A stretch of 39,341 nucleotides of DNA, from contig JAGCOW010000027.1 of the NCBI GenBank assembly GCA_017642535.1, positions 1-39,341 of the forward strand, written 5' to 3'. The DNA comes from Bacteroidales bacterium. GTDB lineage: Bacteria > Bacteroidota > Bacteroidia > Bacteroidales > UBA1715. A model generated the notes under the pieces. It ran no database searches and was not told where the DNA came from. It worked only from the letters and a program-made list of their open reading frames with translations. Made by a program: the position numbers and the translations under genes. Within the stretch, counting starts at the first letter, position 1. Every line of letters begins with the position of its first letter. Positions 32,258-38,501 of this stretch are shown here, piece by piece.

Positions 32258-33442
32258 ATGCGTTCAAATTCCCACATATCAACGTATTGGAACAAAATGT
32301 TTCGCATTCTTGTTTTCATTCTACTAACGTGGAGTGTGAGCAACGCGTATGCAGGGCCAGGAGATGCCGAAACGACATTAACGGGGGAAGTAAAGATTAC
32401 TGGTGACTACATCGTTAATACTAATCACACAATTAGCGGAACAGGAACTTCCGTTACCATTACAGGAGATCTAACAGTCAATAAAGAGTTGAAAATTAAG
32501 GATAATTCCTTGTTAATAGTAAAAGGGGACTTAATCTTAAATGACGACGCTAAAGTAAAAATAAATGAAGGTGAAGGAGCAGGGAAAGGGGCTATTGTCA
32601 TTGTACAACATGATTTAATAATAAATGGTGTCTCACATCCTACCGAAGTGTCTGCGGAAAATAAAGCTATAATGATAGTAGAAGGAAACCTTGTTTTAAG
32701 TGGAAGCAACCCAGAAAACAAAATTAAAGTTAAAACGGCGGCATCGATAACGATAAAAAAGAAAATCTCTGGCACGGGGAAAATAGAGTTCCCTGGAAAG
32801 AAAAATAATGATAAAGAGATTGGTTATTTTACAGCACTTGGTGGTTTGGCCGAAGGGACTACTATGAGTAACATTAAAATAGAAATGCCAGAGTTAAAAA
32901 ACAACAATTCAGAAGCAGGGAATTTACTTTATATTTCAGGTGTTGGAAACCTATCTATAACAGAAGGAAATAAGACAATAACCATAGATGCCTCTAACAC
33001 CTCTTCTACCGCTTATACAACAACAGTAGCAAATATGGCAGCCGCAGGGGCAGCGGGACTACTTCCTATCGAACTCACTTCATTCACCGCCACTCCCACC
33101 GAAAACGGCTATACGTTCAATTGGGTAACGGCTTCGGAGAAGGAGAATGATTATTTCACGTTGGAATATTCCATAAACGGTGTAGATTTCAGCGAGATAG
33201 ACTACGTTCACGGAGCGGGAACAACTTCGGAAACGTCGGAGTACGAGTATCGTTGGAACGATGCTCCAAATTTTGAGATGATTTATTTCCGCTTAAAACA
33301 AACCGATTACAACGGTGAATATACCTATTCGGATGTGATTGTTTCGTGCCGCAAGAAATCGGCTGGTGCAACCAGAACGTTCCGTTATGGTCCGCTCAAC
33401 CTTCAGGTTGTTGATGGCGAATTGCGGTATATTGCGGAATAA
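32258..33442 (+). CDS. Secreted array paralogue D: solenoid-like N-terminus, constant C-module
   Basis: 394 residues from ATG 32258; M14 (32297) is an alternative start. The signal peptide is FRILVFILLTWSVSNAYA. Residues ~35-260 are strand-turn repeats (TLTGEVKITGDYIVNTNHTI, VTITGDLTVNKELKIKDNSL). An Ala-rich linker leads to the C-module at residue 269 (LPIELTSFTATPTENGYTF). The end, RYGPLNLQVVDGELRYIAE, and about 14 bp beyond the stop match paralogue B almost perfectly. The RWNDAPNFEMIYF segment is private to D. No sorting domain. Function unknown. Confidence 0.77.
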   Translation: MRSNSHISTYWNKMFRILVFILLTWSVSNAYAGPGDAETTLTGEVKITGDYIVNTNHTISGTGTSVTITGDLTVNKELKIKDNSLLIVKGDLILNDDAKVKINEGEGAGKGAIVIVQHDLIINGVSHPTEVSAENKAIMIVEGNLVLSGSNPENKIKVKTAASITIKKKISGTGKIEFPGKKNNDKEIGYFTALGGLAEGTTMSNIKIEMPELKNNNSEAGNLLYISGVGNLSITEGNKTITIDASNTSSTAYTTTVANMAAAGAAGLLPIELTSFTATPTENGYTFNWVTASEKENDYFTLEYSINGVDFSEIDYVHGAGTTSETSEYEYRWNDAPNFEMIYFRLKQTDYNGEYTYSDVIVSCRKKSAGATRTFRYGPLNLQVVDGELRYIAE

Positions 33443-33463
33443 ATAATCTGAATTTCATACCTC

Positions 33464-33486
33464 GGACGCATTCAATGCGTCCCTAC
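33464..33486. repeat. Family 3 palindrome (GGACGCATTCAATGCGTCCCTAC)
   Basis: Same core as 28674-28696 in the opposite orientation, just after the paralogue D stop. Confidence 0.65.
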
Positions 33487-33498
33487 AAACCCCAAAAC

Positions 33499-33512
33499 CA
33501 CATCGTCTCTAC
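33499..33512. repeat. Half copy of family 1 palindrome (CACATCGTCTCTAC)
   Basis: Identical to the half at 144-157. Confidence 0.65.
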
Positions 33513-33542
33513 GACAATATCACGGGAAAATTTATTTACATA

Positions 33543-33573
33543 TTGACAAACGCAAAGTATTGTTGTATATTTG
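33543..33573 (+). promoter_or_regulatory. Promoter of a candidate small RNA
   Basis: TTGACA (33543-33548) and, 17 nt later, TATATTTG (33566-33573). No recognisable gene follows on the plus strand. Confidence 0.6.
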
Positions 33574-33579
33574 CCTCAA

Positions 33580-33652
33580 CGATTCCGTAGCTAATGACTA
33601 CCGATTCGTTGCCAGCATTGGTTGATAGAAATATCAACCATTTGTTTTTTAT
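33580..33652 (+). ncRNA. Candidate small RNA ending in a GAAA-loop terminator
   Basis: Downstream of a strong promoter-like sequence, about 70 nt end in a perfect 8-bp hairpin (GGTTGATA 33620-33627, GAAA loop, TATCAACC 33632-33639), followed by ATTTG and six Ts (33645-33650). The 5' boundary is inferred from the -7 element. A 56-codon frame (33594-33764, starting MTTDSLPALVDRN) passes through the hairpin and could instead be the product; it overlaps the acetyltransferase gene antisense and lacks recognisable features. No RNA family is recognised. Confidence 0.45.
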
Positions 33653-33722
33653 AAAGAACCCTTATTTCTCCACTATTTTCAGCGGTGCGAAAATTCAAAG
33701 TGATTCGTCTTCGTATATGTCG

Positions 33723-34343
33723 TTAATCATTAAGCAAATCACAGAACATCAATCTTGTTCGTAGTTTTCGACGATTCATTAACCGTTCCTCTCGTTCTTG
33801 TTCATTTTGAGGAGGTTTTGTATAAAAATCCTCGTCAATTTCGCGTGGGAATAGGAATTTGAAGCCGTTCCGTTCATAAAAGCGTAGAATATTGGGGTCA
33901 TTTTTTGCATCTACTATGGCAAAACGACAACCTGTCTTGTTCGTATCATCATAGAACCACATTTTTATGAAGTCTATTACTTCGGAACCAACGCCATTCC
34001 TGGCAAAATCTATTGAAACAGCAAGACGACCAATCAGTACTCCTGGATATCGAGTTAGAATTTTTTCGCGATTTGTCAGATTCCACATTGCATTTTTACG
34101 ACTACTTGGCAAATCATATATGCGAATACTATCGTTTGAAACCGTAAAGCATGCAACTATTGTTTGTTCATCATCTTTCATACGAAAACAATAAGATTTA
34201 CCCATTCTGTATTTAGTATAGGCAAGTGCATCGTTTCGGAAAAACTCGTCCATATCGTCGTCACCACACGCAAAAGGGCGACTTTCACCGAGAATGTTTT
34301 CTGTTAATATGTCGAGTACGCAATTTTCTTCGAGAAAGGCCAT
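33723..34343 (-). CDS. GNAT acetyltransferase, probable toxin of a TA pair
   Basis: 206 residues with an N-acetyltransferase fold. The acetyl-CoA loop is GRLAVSIDFARNGVGS (105-120), and Y156 in FYERNGF is the usual general-acid tyrosine. The N-terminus (FACGDDDMDEFFRNDALAY) resembles the TacT-type toxins that acetylate aminoacyl-tRNA. It lies 3 nt after a 58-residue protein gene in one operon, as in type II GNAT toxin-antitoxin loci. The C-terminus is very basic (LMNRRKLRTRLM). TA function is inferred from family and arrangement; a plain metabolic acetyltransferase is possible. Confidence 0.85.
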   Translation of the reverse strand: MAFLEENCVLDILTENILGESRPFACGDDDMDEFFRNDALAYTKYRMGKSYCFRMKDDEQTIVACFTVSNDSIRIYDLPSSRKNAMWNLTNREKILTRYPGVLIGRLAVSIDFARNGVGSEVIDFIKMWFYDDTNKTGCRFAIVDAKNDPNILRFYERNGFKFLFPREIDEDFYTKPPQNEQEREERLMNRRKLRTRLMFCDLLND

Positions 34344-34346
34344 TGG

Positions 34347-34523
34347 TTAATAAGTAATATTCGACCTTTCAAGGATTTTTCGCATTGCTTTGTAGCGAGG
34401 ATCTACAGAAATATCTCGCTTCGGGCGTAAATCATACTTACGTTCGGTCTCGTCCGCCATGTCTCGGAAACGACGGGCTTCATTACCATATAATGTCGGA
34501 ATAGCTTTGATTACTGATGCCAT
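34347..34523 (-). CDS. Small protein, probable antitoxin partner of the GNAT
   Basis: 58 residues from ATG 34523; the frame reaching 34586 is excluded because the -7 element (34546-34553) lies in it. The sequence starts MASVIKAIPTLYGNEARRF and is highly charged with a basic 'KYDLRPKRDISVDPRYKAMR' stretch. It does not look like the ribbon-helix-helix (DUF1778) antitoxins of TacAT loci, so this would be a different antitoxin type. The stop is followed 3 nt later by the GNAT start. Confidence 0.7.
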   Translation of the reverse strand: MASVIKAIPTLYGNEARRFRDMADETERKYDLRPKRDISVDPRYKAMRKILERSNITY

Positions 34524-34545
34524 AATTGTATCTCTTTTTTCAATG

Positions 34546-34553
34546 CAAATATA
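34546..34553 (-). promoter_or_regulatory. -7 element TATATTTG for the small protein/GNAT operon
   Basis: A perfect match on the minus strand, 22 bp before ATG 34523. Confidence 0.7.
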
Positions 34554-34638
34554 TACGATTTTTTGAAAACACAACGGTTTTTCCATGTTTGAAACATAAA
34601 ATTTTGCGTCTCGATTCCATTTACTCTTTGAGATTTTT

Positions 34639-34646
34639 TATATTTG
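34639..34646 (+). promoter_or_regulatory. -7 element TATATTTG for the second Bor-like lipoprotein
   Basis: A perfect match 20 bp before ATG 34667. Confidence 0.7.
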
Positions 34647-34666
34647 TAATCTCTAATTAAATTAAG

Positions 34667-35401
34667 ATGAAAAAATTTATTCTTTTTGTCCTTTCCATAG
34701 TGGTGTTTACCTCTTGCTACACCACGAAGACGTATGTGGGAAACTATAAGCAATTGTCGAAAACAATGCAATCGTACGAATACGACCAGGCACGACAATT
34801 CTATGTGATCAGCGGTTTGGTTCCGCTTGGCCGCCCGCAACCCAAAATGCCGAACGAACCGTGCATGATTCAGGTTAAATCGAAATTTGTTGATTACCTT
34901 CTTTCTTTTGGTACATTCGGCATTCTCTCGTCGAGAACAGTCGAAGTGTTTGCCTTGCAAGGCGGTTCGGCATATAAAATGACGCCGGATGAAGTCAAAG
35001 AAACAAAAGAATCCGTACCGTGTGTCTCAAAAGAGGCAAGTCCTGTCGCGATAAACGACGGAAACGCAAACTCTGCTACGGAAATTACGGGTGCAACATC
35101 ACAAAATGCTGAAAAACAAGAACAAGTAGCACAAAATACTGCTTCGCAGGAAAAAGTTTATACTCCTGTCCGTCAACCTGACCACAATGCACAAGCAGTA
35201 GATACAGAAATTTCTTCGGAAGCCCGTGTTTCATACGAAAATCCTACATTTAAAGTCGGTGAAACGGTGTTTTACAAAACACGCGACAAAATGTATTCGG
35301 CAAAAATCATTTCGTTCAAAGGTGACAACATTGCCGTTGTAAAAATGGAGAACGGAGCGTTGATAGAACGCTATCTGAAAGATTTGGTGAAAGCAAAATA
35401 A
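34667..35401 (+). CDS. Bor-like lipoprotein with C-terminal SH3-like domain
   Basis: 244 residues. The signal and lipobox are VFTSC (C17). The first ~100 residues align with the lipoprotein at 24656 without large gaps: CYTTKTYVGNYKQL, a YD.A.QFY..SGLVPLG stretch, PNEPC.I and SSRTVEVFALQGG. This is the Bor/Iss-like part. A Ser/Thr/Gln-rich linker (105-185) follows. The end (FKVGETVFYKTRDKMYSAKI ... GDNIAVVKMENGALIERYLKDLV) looks like a small SH3/Tudor-like barrel. It is probably outer-membrane anchored; function unknown. It is separated from its paralogue by about 8.4 kb, with the four-gene array in between. Confidence 0.8.
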   Translation: MKKFILFVLSIVVFTSCYTTKTYVGNYKQLSKTMQSYEYDQARQFYVISGLVPLGRPQPKMPNEPCMIQVKSKFVDYLLSFGTFGILSSRTVEVFALQGGSAYKMTPDEVKETKESVPCVSKEASPVAINDGNANSATEITGATSQNAEKQEQVAQNTASQEKVYTPVRQPDHNAQAVDTEISSEARVSYENPTFKVGETVFYKTRDKMYSAKIISFKGDNIAVVKMENGALIERYLKDLVKAK

Positions 35402-35409
35402 TATTTGTG

Positions 35410-35437
35410 GTAGAGACGATGTGCACATCGTCTCTAT
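35410..35437. repeat. Family 1 palindrome between convergent genes
   Basis: 28-bp GTAGAGACGATGTG and complement (last base changed), between the lipoprotein stop and the nitroreductase stop. It could serve as a bidirectional hairpin. Confidence 0.8.
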
Positions 35438-35441
35438 AGAG

Positions 35442-35969
35442 TTAAAATTTCTCCGTATGAATCTTGTCTAACTGCAAACGGTTGAGGTCGAACGGTTTAC
35501 GCTCCTCTTGTTTGTAACCCATGGCAATGACCGACAAAACCTCGTAGTTTTCGGGTATATTGAACGCTTTTTTCAAAACTTCCGAAGCACTTTCGCCAGA
35601 TTCCTTCGTACGTTTGCGGATTTGAACCCAGCAGCTTCCCAGGCCCAAATCTTCGGCAGCAAGATGCAGATATGCCGAGGCAATGGAACAATCTTCGACC
35701 CACACGTCGGTTTTCGTCGTGTCGGCAATCACAATTACGGCAAGGGCAGCATCCTTAACAAATGCGGCTCCGGCTTGTTTGCACGTAGAAATTGTCTCCA
35801 ACGACTGCTTGTCTTCCACAAAGATAAACTCCCACGGATTTGCCCTGTGTCCCGACGGACTCATCAAAACAATCTGTTTCAGTTTTTCCTGTATTTCCTG
35901 CGGAACGTGCTTGTCAGCAAAGGTTCTCGTACTTCTTCGTTTTTGTGCTAAGTCAAAAAATGATTCCAT
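35442..35969 (-). CDS. Nitroreductase family protein
   Basis: FMN-dependent NAD(P)H oxidoreductase of 175 residues. The N-terminal RRSTR (11-15) and MSPSGHRANPWEF bind FMN. The C-terminal half has DCSIASAYLHLAAEDLGLGS, where the conserved Gly loop sits, and VIAMGY. The substrate is unknown. It begins 2 nt after the NSS small-subunit gene and is probably the third gene of that operon. Confidence 0.92.
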   Translation of the reverse strand: MESFFDLAQKRRSTRTFADKHVPQEIQEKLKQIVLMSPSGHRANPWEFIFVEDKQSLETISTCKQAGAAFVKDAALAVIVIADTTKTDVWVEDCSIASAYLHLAAEDLGLGSCWVQIRKRTKESGESASEVLKKAFNIPENYEVLSVIAMGYKQEERKPFDLNRLQLDKIHTEKF

Positions 35970-35971
35970 AA

Positions 35972-36067
35972 CTATTTTTTATGTAAAACTCGGTAAAACA
36001 AATATATCATAACTGCCGTAACCGACAATTGCACCGTGAGCATAAGTATTAAAGCAGCTGTTGACAT
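35972..36067 (-). CDS. NSS transporter small subunit, MetS-like (31 aa)
   Basis: A 31-residue frame (MSTAALILMLTVQLSVTAVM, then IYLFYRVLHKK) starts inside the stop codon of the transporter gene (TAATG overlap) and ends 2 nt before the nitroreductase start. It is a single hydrophobic helix with a basic C-terminus. Small proteins of this form accompany bacterial NSS transporters; MetS of the Corynebacterium MetPS methionine/alanine transporter is the named example. The coupling to the transporter is the best evidence. Confidence 0.78.
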   Translation of the reverse strand: MSTAALILMLTVQLSVTAVMIYLFYRVLHKK

Positions 36068-37857
36068 TATTCTATTGTTATTTCTTCGAAATTATGTTGA
36101 CGTGCGAATCGGATGAACACGCACAATACTATCAAGAACAAAAGTAAACCAATTCGGCAAATATCCACGTAAAAAACGTTGTTTATGACGTCGGCTTTGT
36201 AAATCGGCGAACCAAAGGTAACCACATCGTCGGGCGAAACAAGCACTTCGGCGTCGGACGGGAGTATGTATGTTTTTTCTTCTATCACCAACTCCGTATC
36301 GGAAATCTTTTTCACCACGCCTTCGTTTTCAGCATAAAATTCGTCGGCAAACCACGTCTTGTTCGGACCCACATTCTGATGACGCAATTCACCAATAATA
36401 CTTGAATCGTCGAGTTCCCATCCCTTGAAACTCAGCAACGACCAGTCATCATTCTTCGGCTTTATGAGTGCAGCTACAAAAATGATAATCAGCATTGTTG
36501 GCGTAACATATTTAAGTATTACTTTAAATATCTTGGGAAGACGAATTTCCGCATTGTCGGTAATCATTTTCCAACCTTTGTCAACGCCAAGCACCCACGA
36601 AAATGCGATTGTTTCCAACAAAGCAAAGAAAAACAGTGAGACTGTTCCGCCCCAGAAATCGTACTGGTCGAACACGCCTTTGTCGAAGAACAGCACGCAC
36701 GGAAGGGCCAAAATGAACAACAACACGCCAAAACGATACGAACTTTTTCGCTGCGTCCAGTTGTAGTTTCGTGCCAAAAATGCGATGAACGGCTGACTTA
36801 TGGAAATTGACGACGTAACCGAAGCGATGAACAATATGCCGAAAAATGCAAGTCCCGCAAGGCACGAAAGCACGTCGCCCCACTGCTCGAACAAATATGG
36901 CATGGTACGGAACCCTAGACCGAAACCGCCCATTCCCGTTAGTTCCACAACCTTGTCAACGCCAAGATAACCAATGGAAATAGGAATGATGATGGCACTT
37001 CCCAACACGATTTCGGCAAATTCGTTGGTAAATGCCGATGTCATTGAGTTCAAGGCAATGTCGTCGTTCTTCTTCATATATGAAGCGTAGGTTTGTATGG
37101 CGCCCATTCCCAACGACATGGTAAAGAACACTTGCCCAGCCGCCGACAGCCATACTTTGGGGTTTGCCAGCGAGTCAACGTCGACTGTCCACAAGAAATC
37201 GAGAGCCACCACGCTGTCGAACTTTGCTCCGGCAACGCCCTCCTTCATTGTGTATGCCTTGTATGCGAGGAAGAAACCAAAGATAAGCAAGAGCGGCATA
37301 CTTATTTTCGACGCACGTTCAATACCTTTGGAAATGCCGTTGCTCAAAATAAAAACGTTGATGAGCAAGCAACAGATGAACATTATCAGCGTGTCGGACG
37401 GAAATCCGAGTGTTGACGTGGTTAAATCTATATATCGGTCGAAAAAGGCGGAAACCTCATATTCGGTCATTCCGTCGAATGTGCCAATCACCGAATGGAT
37501 GGTATACGATAAAATCCAACTTTCTATATAGCAATAATATGAGCAGATTACGAAACTCGAAAAAAGACAAAGTGCCCCAGAATATCGCCAAAAGTGGCTC
37601 TTGTTCAATGCCTGCATAATTGTAGGCGGCGAGTGGCGACCAAGTTGTCCGCCAAACTTTCCCGTTGACCATTCAATCATAGCCAAGGGCAACCCAAGCA
37701 AAAGGAATGACACCAAATAAGGGATGATGAACGCACCGCCGCCATTTTGAACGGCTTGCACTGGGAAACGGAGAAAGTTTCCCAAACCGACGGCACTACC
37801 CGCCATCGCCAAAATCAGTCCCAATCGGGAGCCCCACGCTTGTTCTGTCTGTGCCAT
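36067..37857 (-). CDS. Sodium-dependent NSS/SNF-family transporter
   Basis: Inner-membrane Na+-coupled symporter, probably for amino acids (LeuT/MetP fold). ATG 37857 gives 596 residues, starting MAQTEQAWGSRLGLILAMAG. TM1 carries the family Na+-site motif AMAGSAVGLGNFLRFP and PYLVSF follows. About 11-12 hydrophobic segments are seen, then a large soluble loop near the C-terminus (about 480-560; KPKNDDWSLLSFKGWELDD) before the last TM. This loop is longer than in LeuT. Substrate not assignable; methionine or alanine is possible given the MetS-like partner. A TTG at 37875 opens a longer frame, but the -7 element there argues against it. Confidence 0.93.
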   Translation of the reverse strand: MAQTEQAWGSRLGLILAMAGSAVGLGNFLRFPVQAVQNGGGAFIIPYLVSFLLLGLPLAMIEWSTGKFGGQLGRHSPPTIMQALNKSHFWRYSGALCLFSSFVICSYYCYIESWILSYTIHSVIGTFDGMTEYEVSAFFDRYIDLTTSTLGFPSDTLIMFICCLLINVFILSNGISKGIERASKISMPLLLIFGFFLAYKAYTMKEGVAGAKFDSVVALDFLWTVDVDSLANPKVWLSAAGQVFFTMSLGMGAIQTYASYMKKNDDIALNSMTSAFTNEFAEIVLGSAIIIPISIGYLGVDKVVELTGMGGFGLGFRTMPYLFEQWGDVLSCLAGLAFFGILFIASVTSSISISQPFIAFLARNYNWTQRKSSYRFGVLLFILALPCVLFFDKGVFDQYDFWGGTVSLFFFALLETIAFSWVLGVDKGWKMITDNAEIRLPKIFKVILKYVTPTMLIIIFVAALIKPKNDDWSLLSFKGWELDDSSIIGELRHQNVGPNKTWFADEFYAENEGVVKKISDTELVIEEKTYILPSDAEVLVSPDDVVTFGSPIYKADVINNVFYVDICRIGLLLFLIVLCVFIRFARQHNFEEITIE

Positions 37858-37872
37858 ACGTTTTTGATTATG

Positions 37873-37880
37873 CAAAAATA
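37873..37880 (-). promoter_or_regulatory. -7 element TATTTTTG for the NSS operon
   Basis: It matches TAnnTTTG only 15 bp before ATG 37857, implying a very short leader. Confidence 0.55.
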
Positions 37881-37964
37881 GCGATTTTCTTTAAATTCAC
37901 AATCTGTCATTTTTATATTATAATATTGTATATATCAAATAAAACTACGATTATTATGGAGAAA

Positions 37965-37980
37965 TATAAGATATGCCTAA
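37965..37980 (+). promoter_or_regulatory. Candidate HipB operator, copy 1
   Basis: TATAAGATATGCCTAA matches copy 2 at 38047-38062 in 14 of 16 positions. It directly precedes a TATATTTG element at 37981-37988. Confidence 0.45.
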
Positions 37981-38030
37981 TATATTTGGAGAAAATTTAA
38001 AGAAATATTGTTTTTACCAAACAAAAGATG

Positions 38031-38038
38031 TATATTTG
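38031..38038 (+). promoter_or_regulatory. -7 element TATATTTG for hipB
   Basis: A perfect match 28 bp before ATG 38067. A second TATATTTG lies at 37981-37988. Confidence 0.6.
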
Positions 38039-38046
38039 TGGTGTTT

Positions 38047-38062
38047 TATAAGATATATCTAA
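38047..38062 (+). promoter_or_regulatory. Candidate HipB operator, copy 2
   Basis: TATAAGATATATCTAA contains the 10-bp palindrome AGATATATCT. It sits between the -7 element and the hipB start, a position suited to autorepression. Confidence 0.45.
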
Positions 38063-38066
38063 GGTT

Positions 38067-38441
38067 ATGGATAATATTTATGCACTTACCGACAAAGCCA
38101 TTTTGGTTCAAATTGGAAAAAAGCTGAAAGAAGCACGTGTGGCACAAAACATGTCGCAAAAAACATTGGCTAAGGCAAGCGGCATGTCAATGTTTTCCAT
38201 AAGCCAAATGGAGAACGGACACAACACCTCGTTGCTCAGCATTATTATGGTGCTGCGTGCGCTCAACCGTTTCGACGTGCTTGAAGGACTGTTTCAAGAG
38301 CCAGTATTGAGCCCCATAGCATATTCGGAATATCTTCGCAAACACAAGCCACGCAAGCGGGCGTATAATACCGCCAACGAGCAGAAAAACTCGCTTGCCG
38401 CTGATTCACCCGCTCAATATTTCAAGTGGGACAAGGACTAG
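38067..38441 (+). CDS. hipB: HipB-like XRE-family antitoxin/regulator
   Basis: 124 residues with a helix-turn-helix at 17-71 (KLKEARVAQNMSQKTLAKAS, SMFSISQMENGHNT, MVLRALNRFD), as in Cro/CI and HipB. The C-terminal tail (RKHKPRKRAYNTANE) is basic and probably flexible. It stands 60 bp before a hipA-like gene, forming a HipBA module in which HipB binds HipA and represses the operon. Direct repeats around its promoter are likely operators. Confidence 0.87.
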   Translation: MDNIYALTDKAILVQIGKKLKEARVAQNMSQKTLAKASGMSMFSISQMENGHNTSLLSIIMVLRALNRFDVLEGLFQEPVLSPIAYSEYLRKHKPRKRAYNTANEQKNSLAADSPAQYFKWDKD

Positions 38442-38501
38442 TTAATTAAGAGTTTAAGAATTAAAAATTAAGAGAGAAGACATTCAAAACCTATTTCTAA
38501 C

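Noticed and set aside
33594..33764. 56-codon plus-strand ORF (MTTDSLPALVDRN...)
   Set aside because: It overlaps the GNAT gene antisense, has no recognisable family and contains a hairpin with a T run. Kept only as an alternative to the small RNA.
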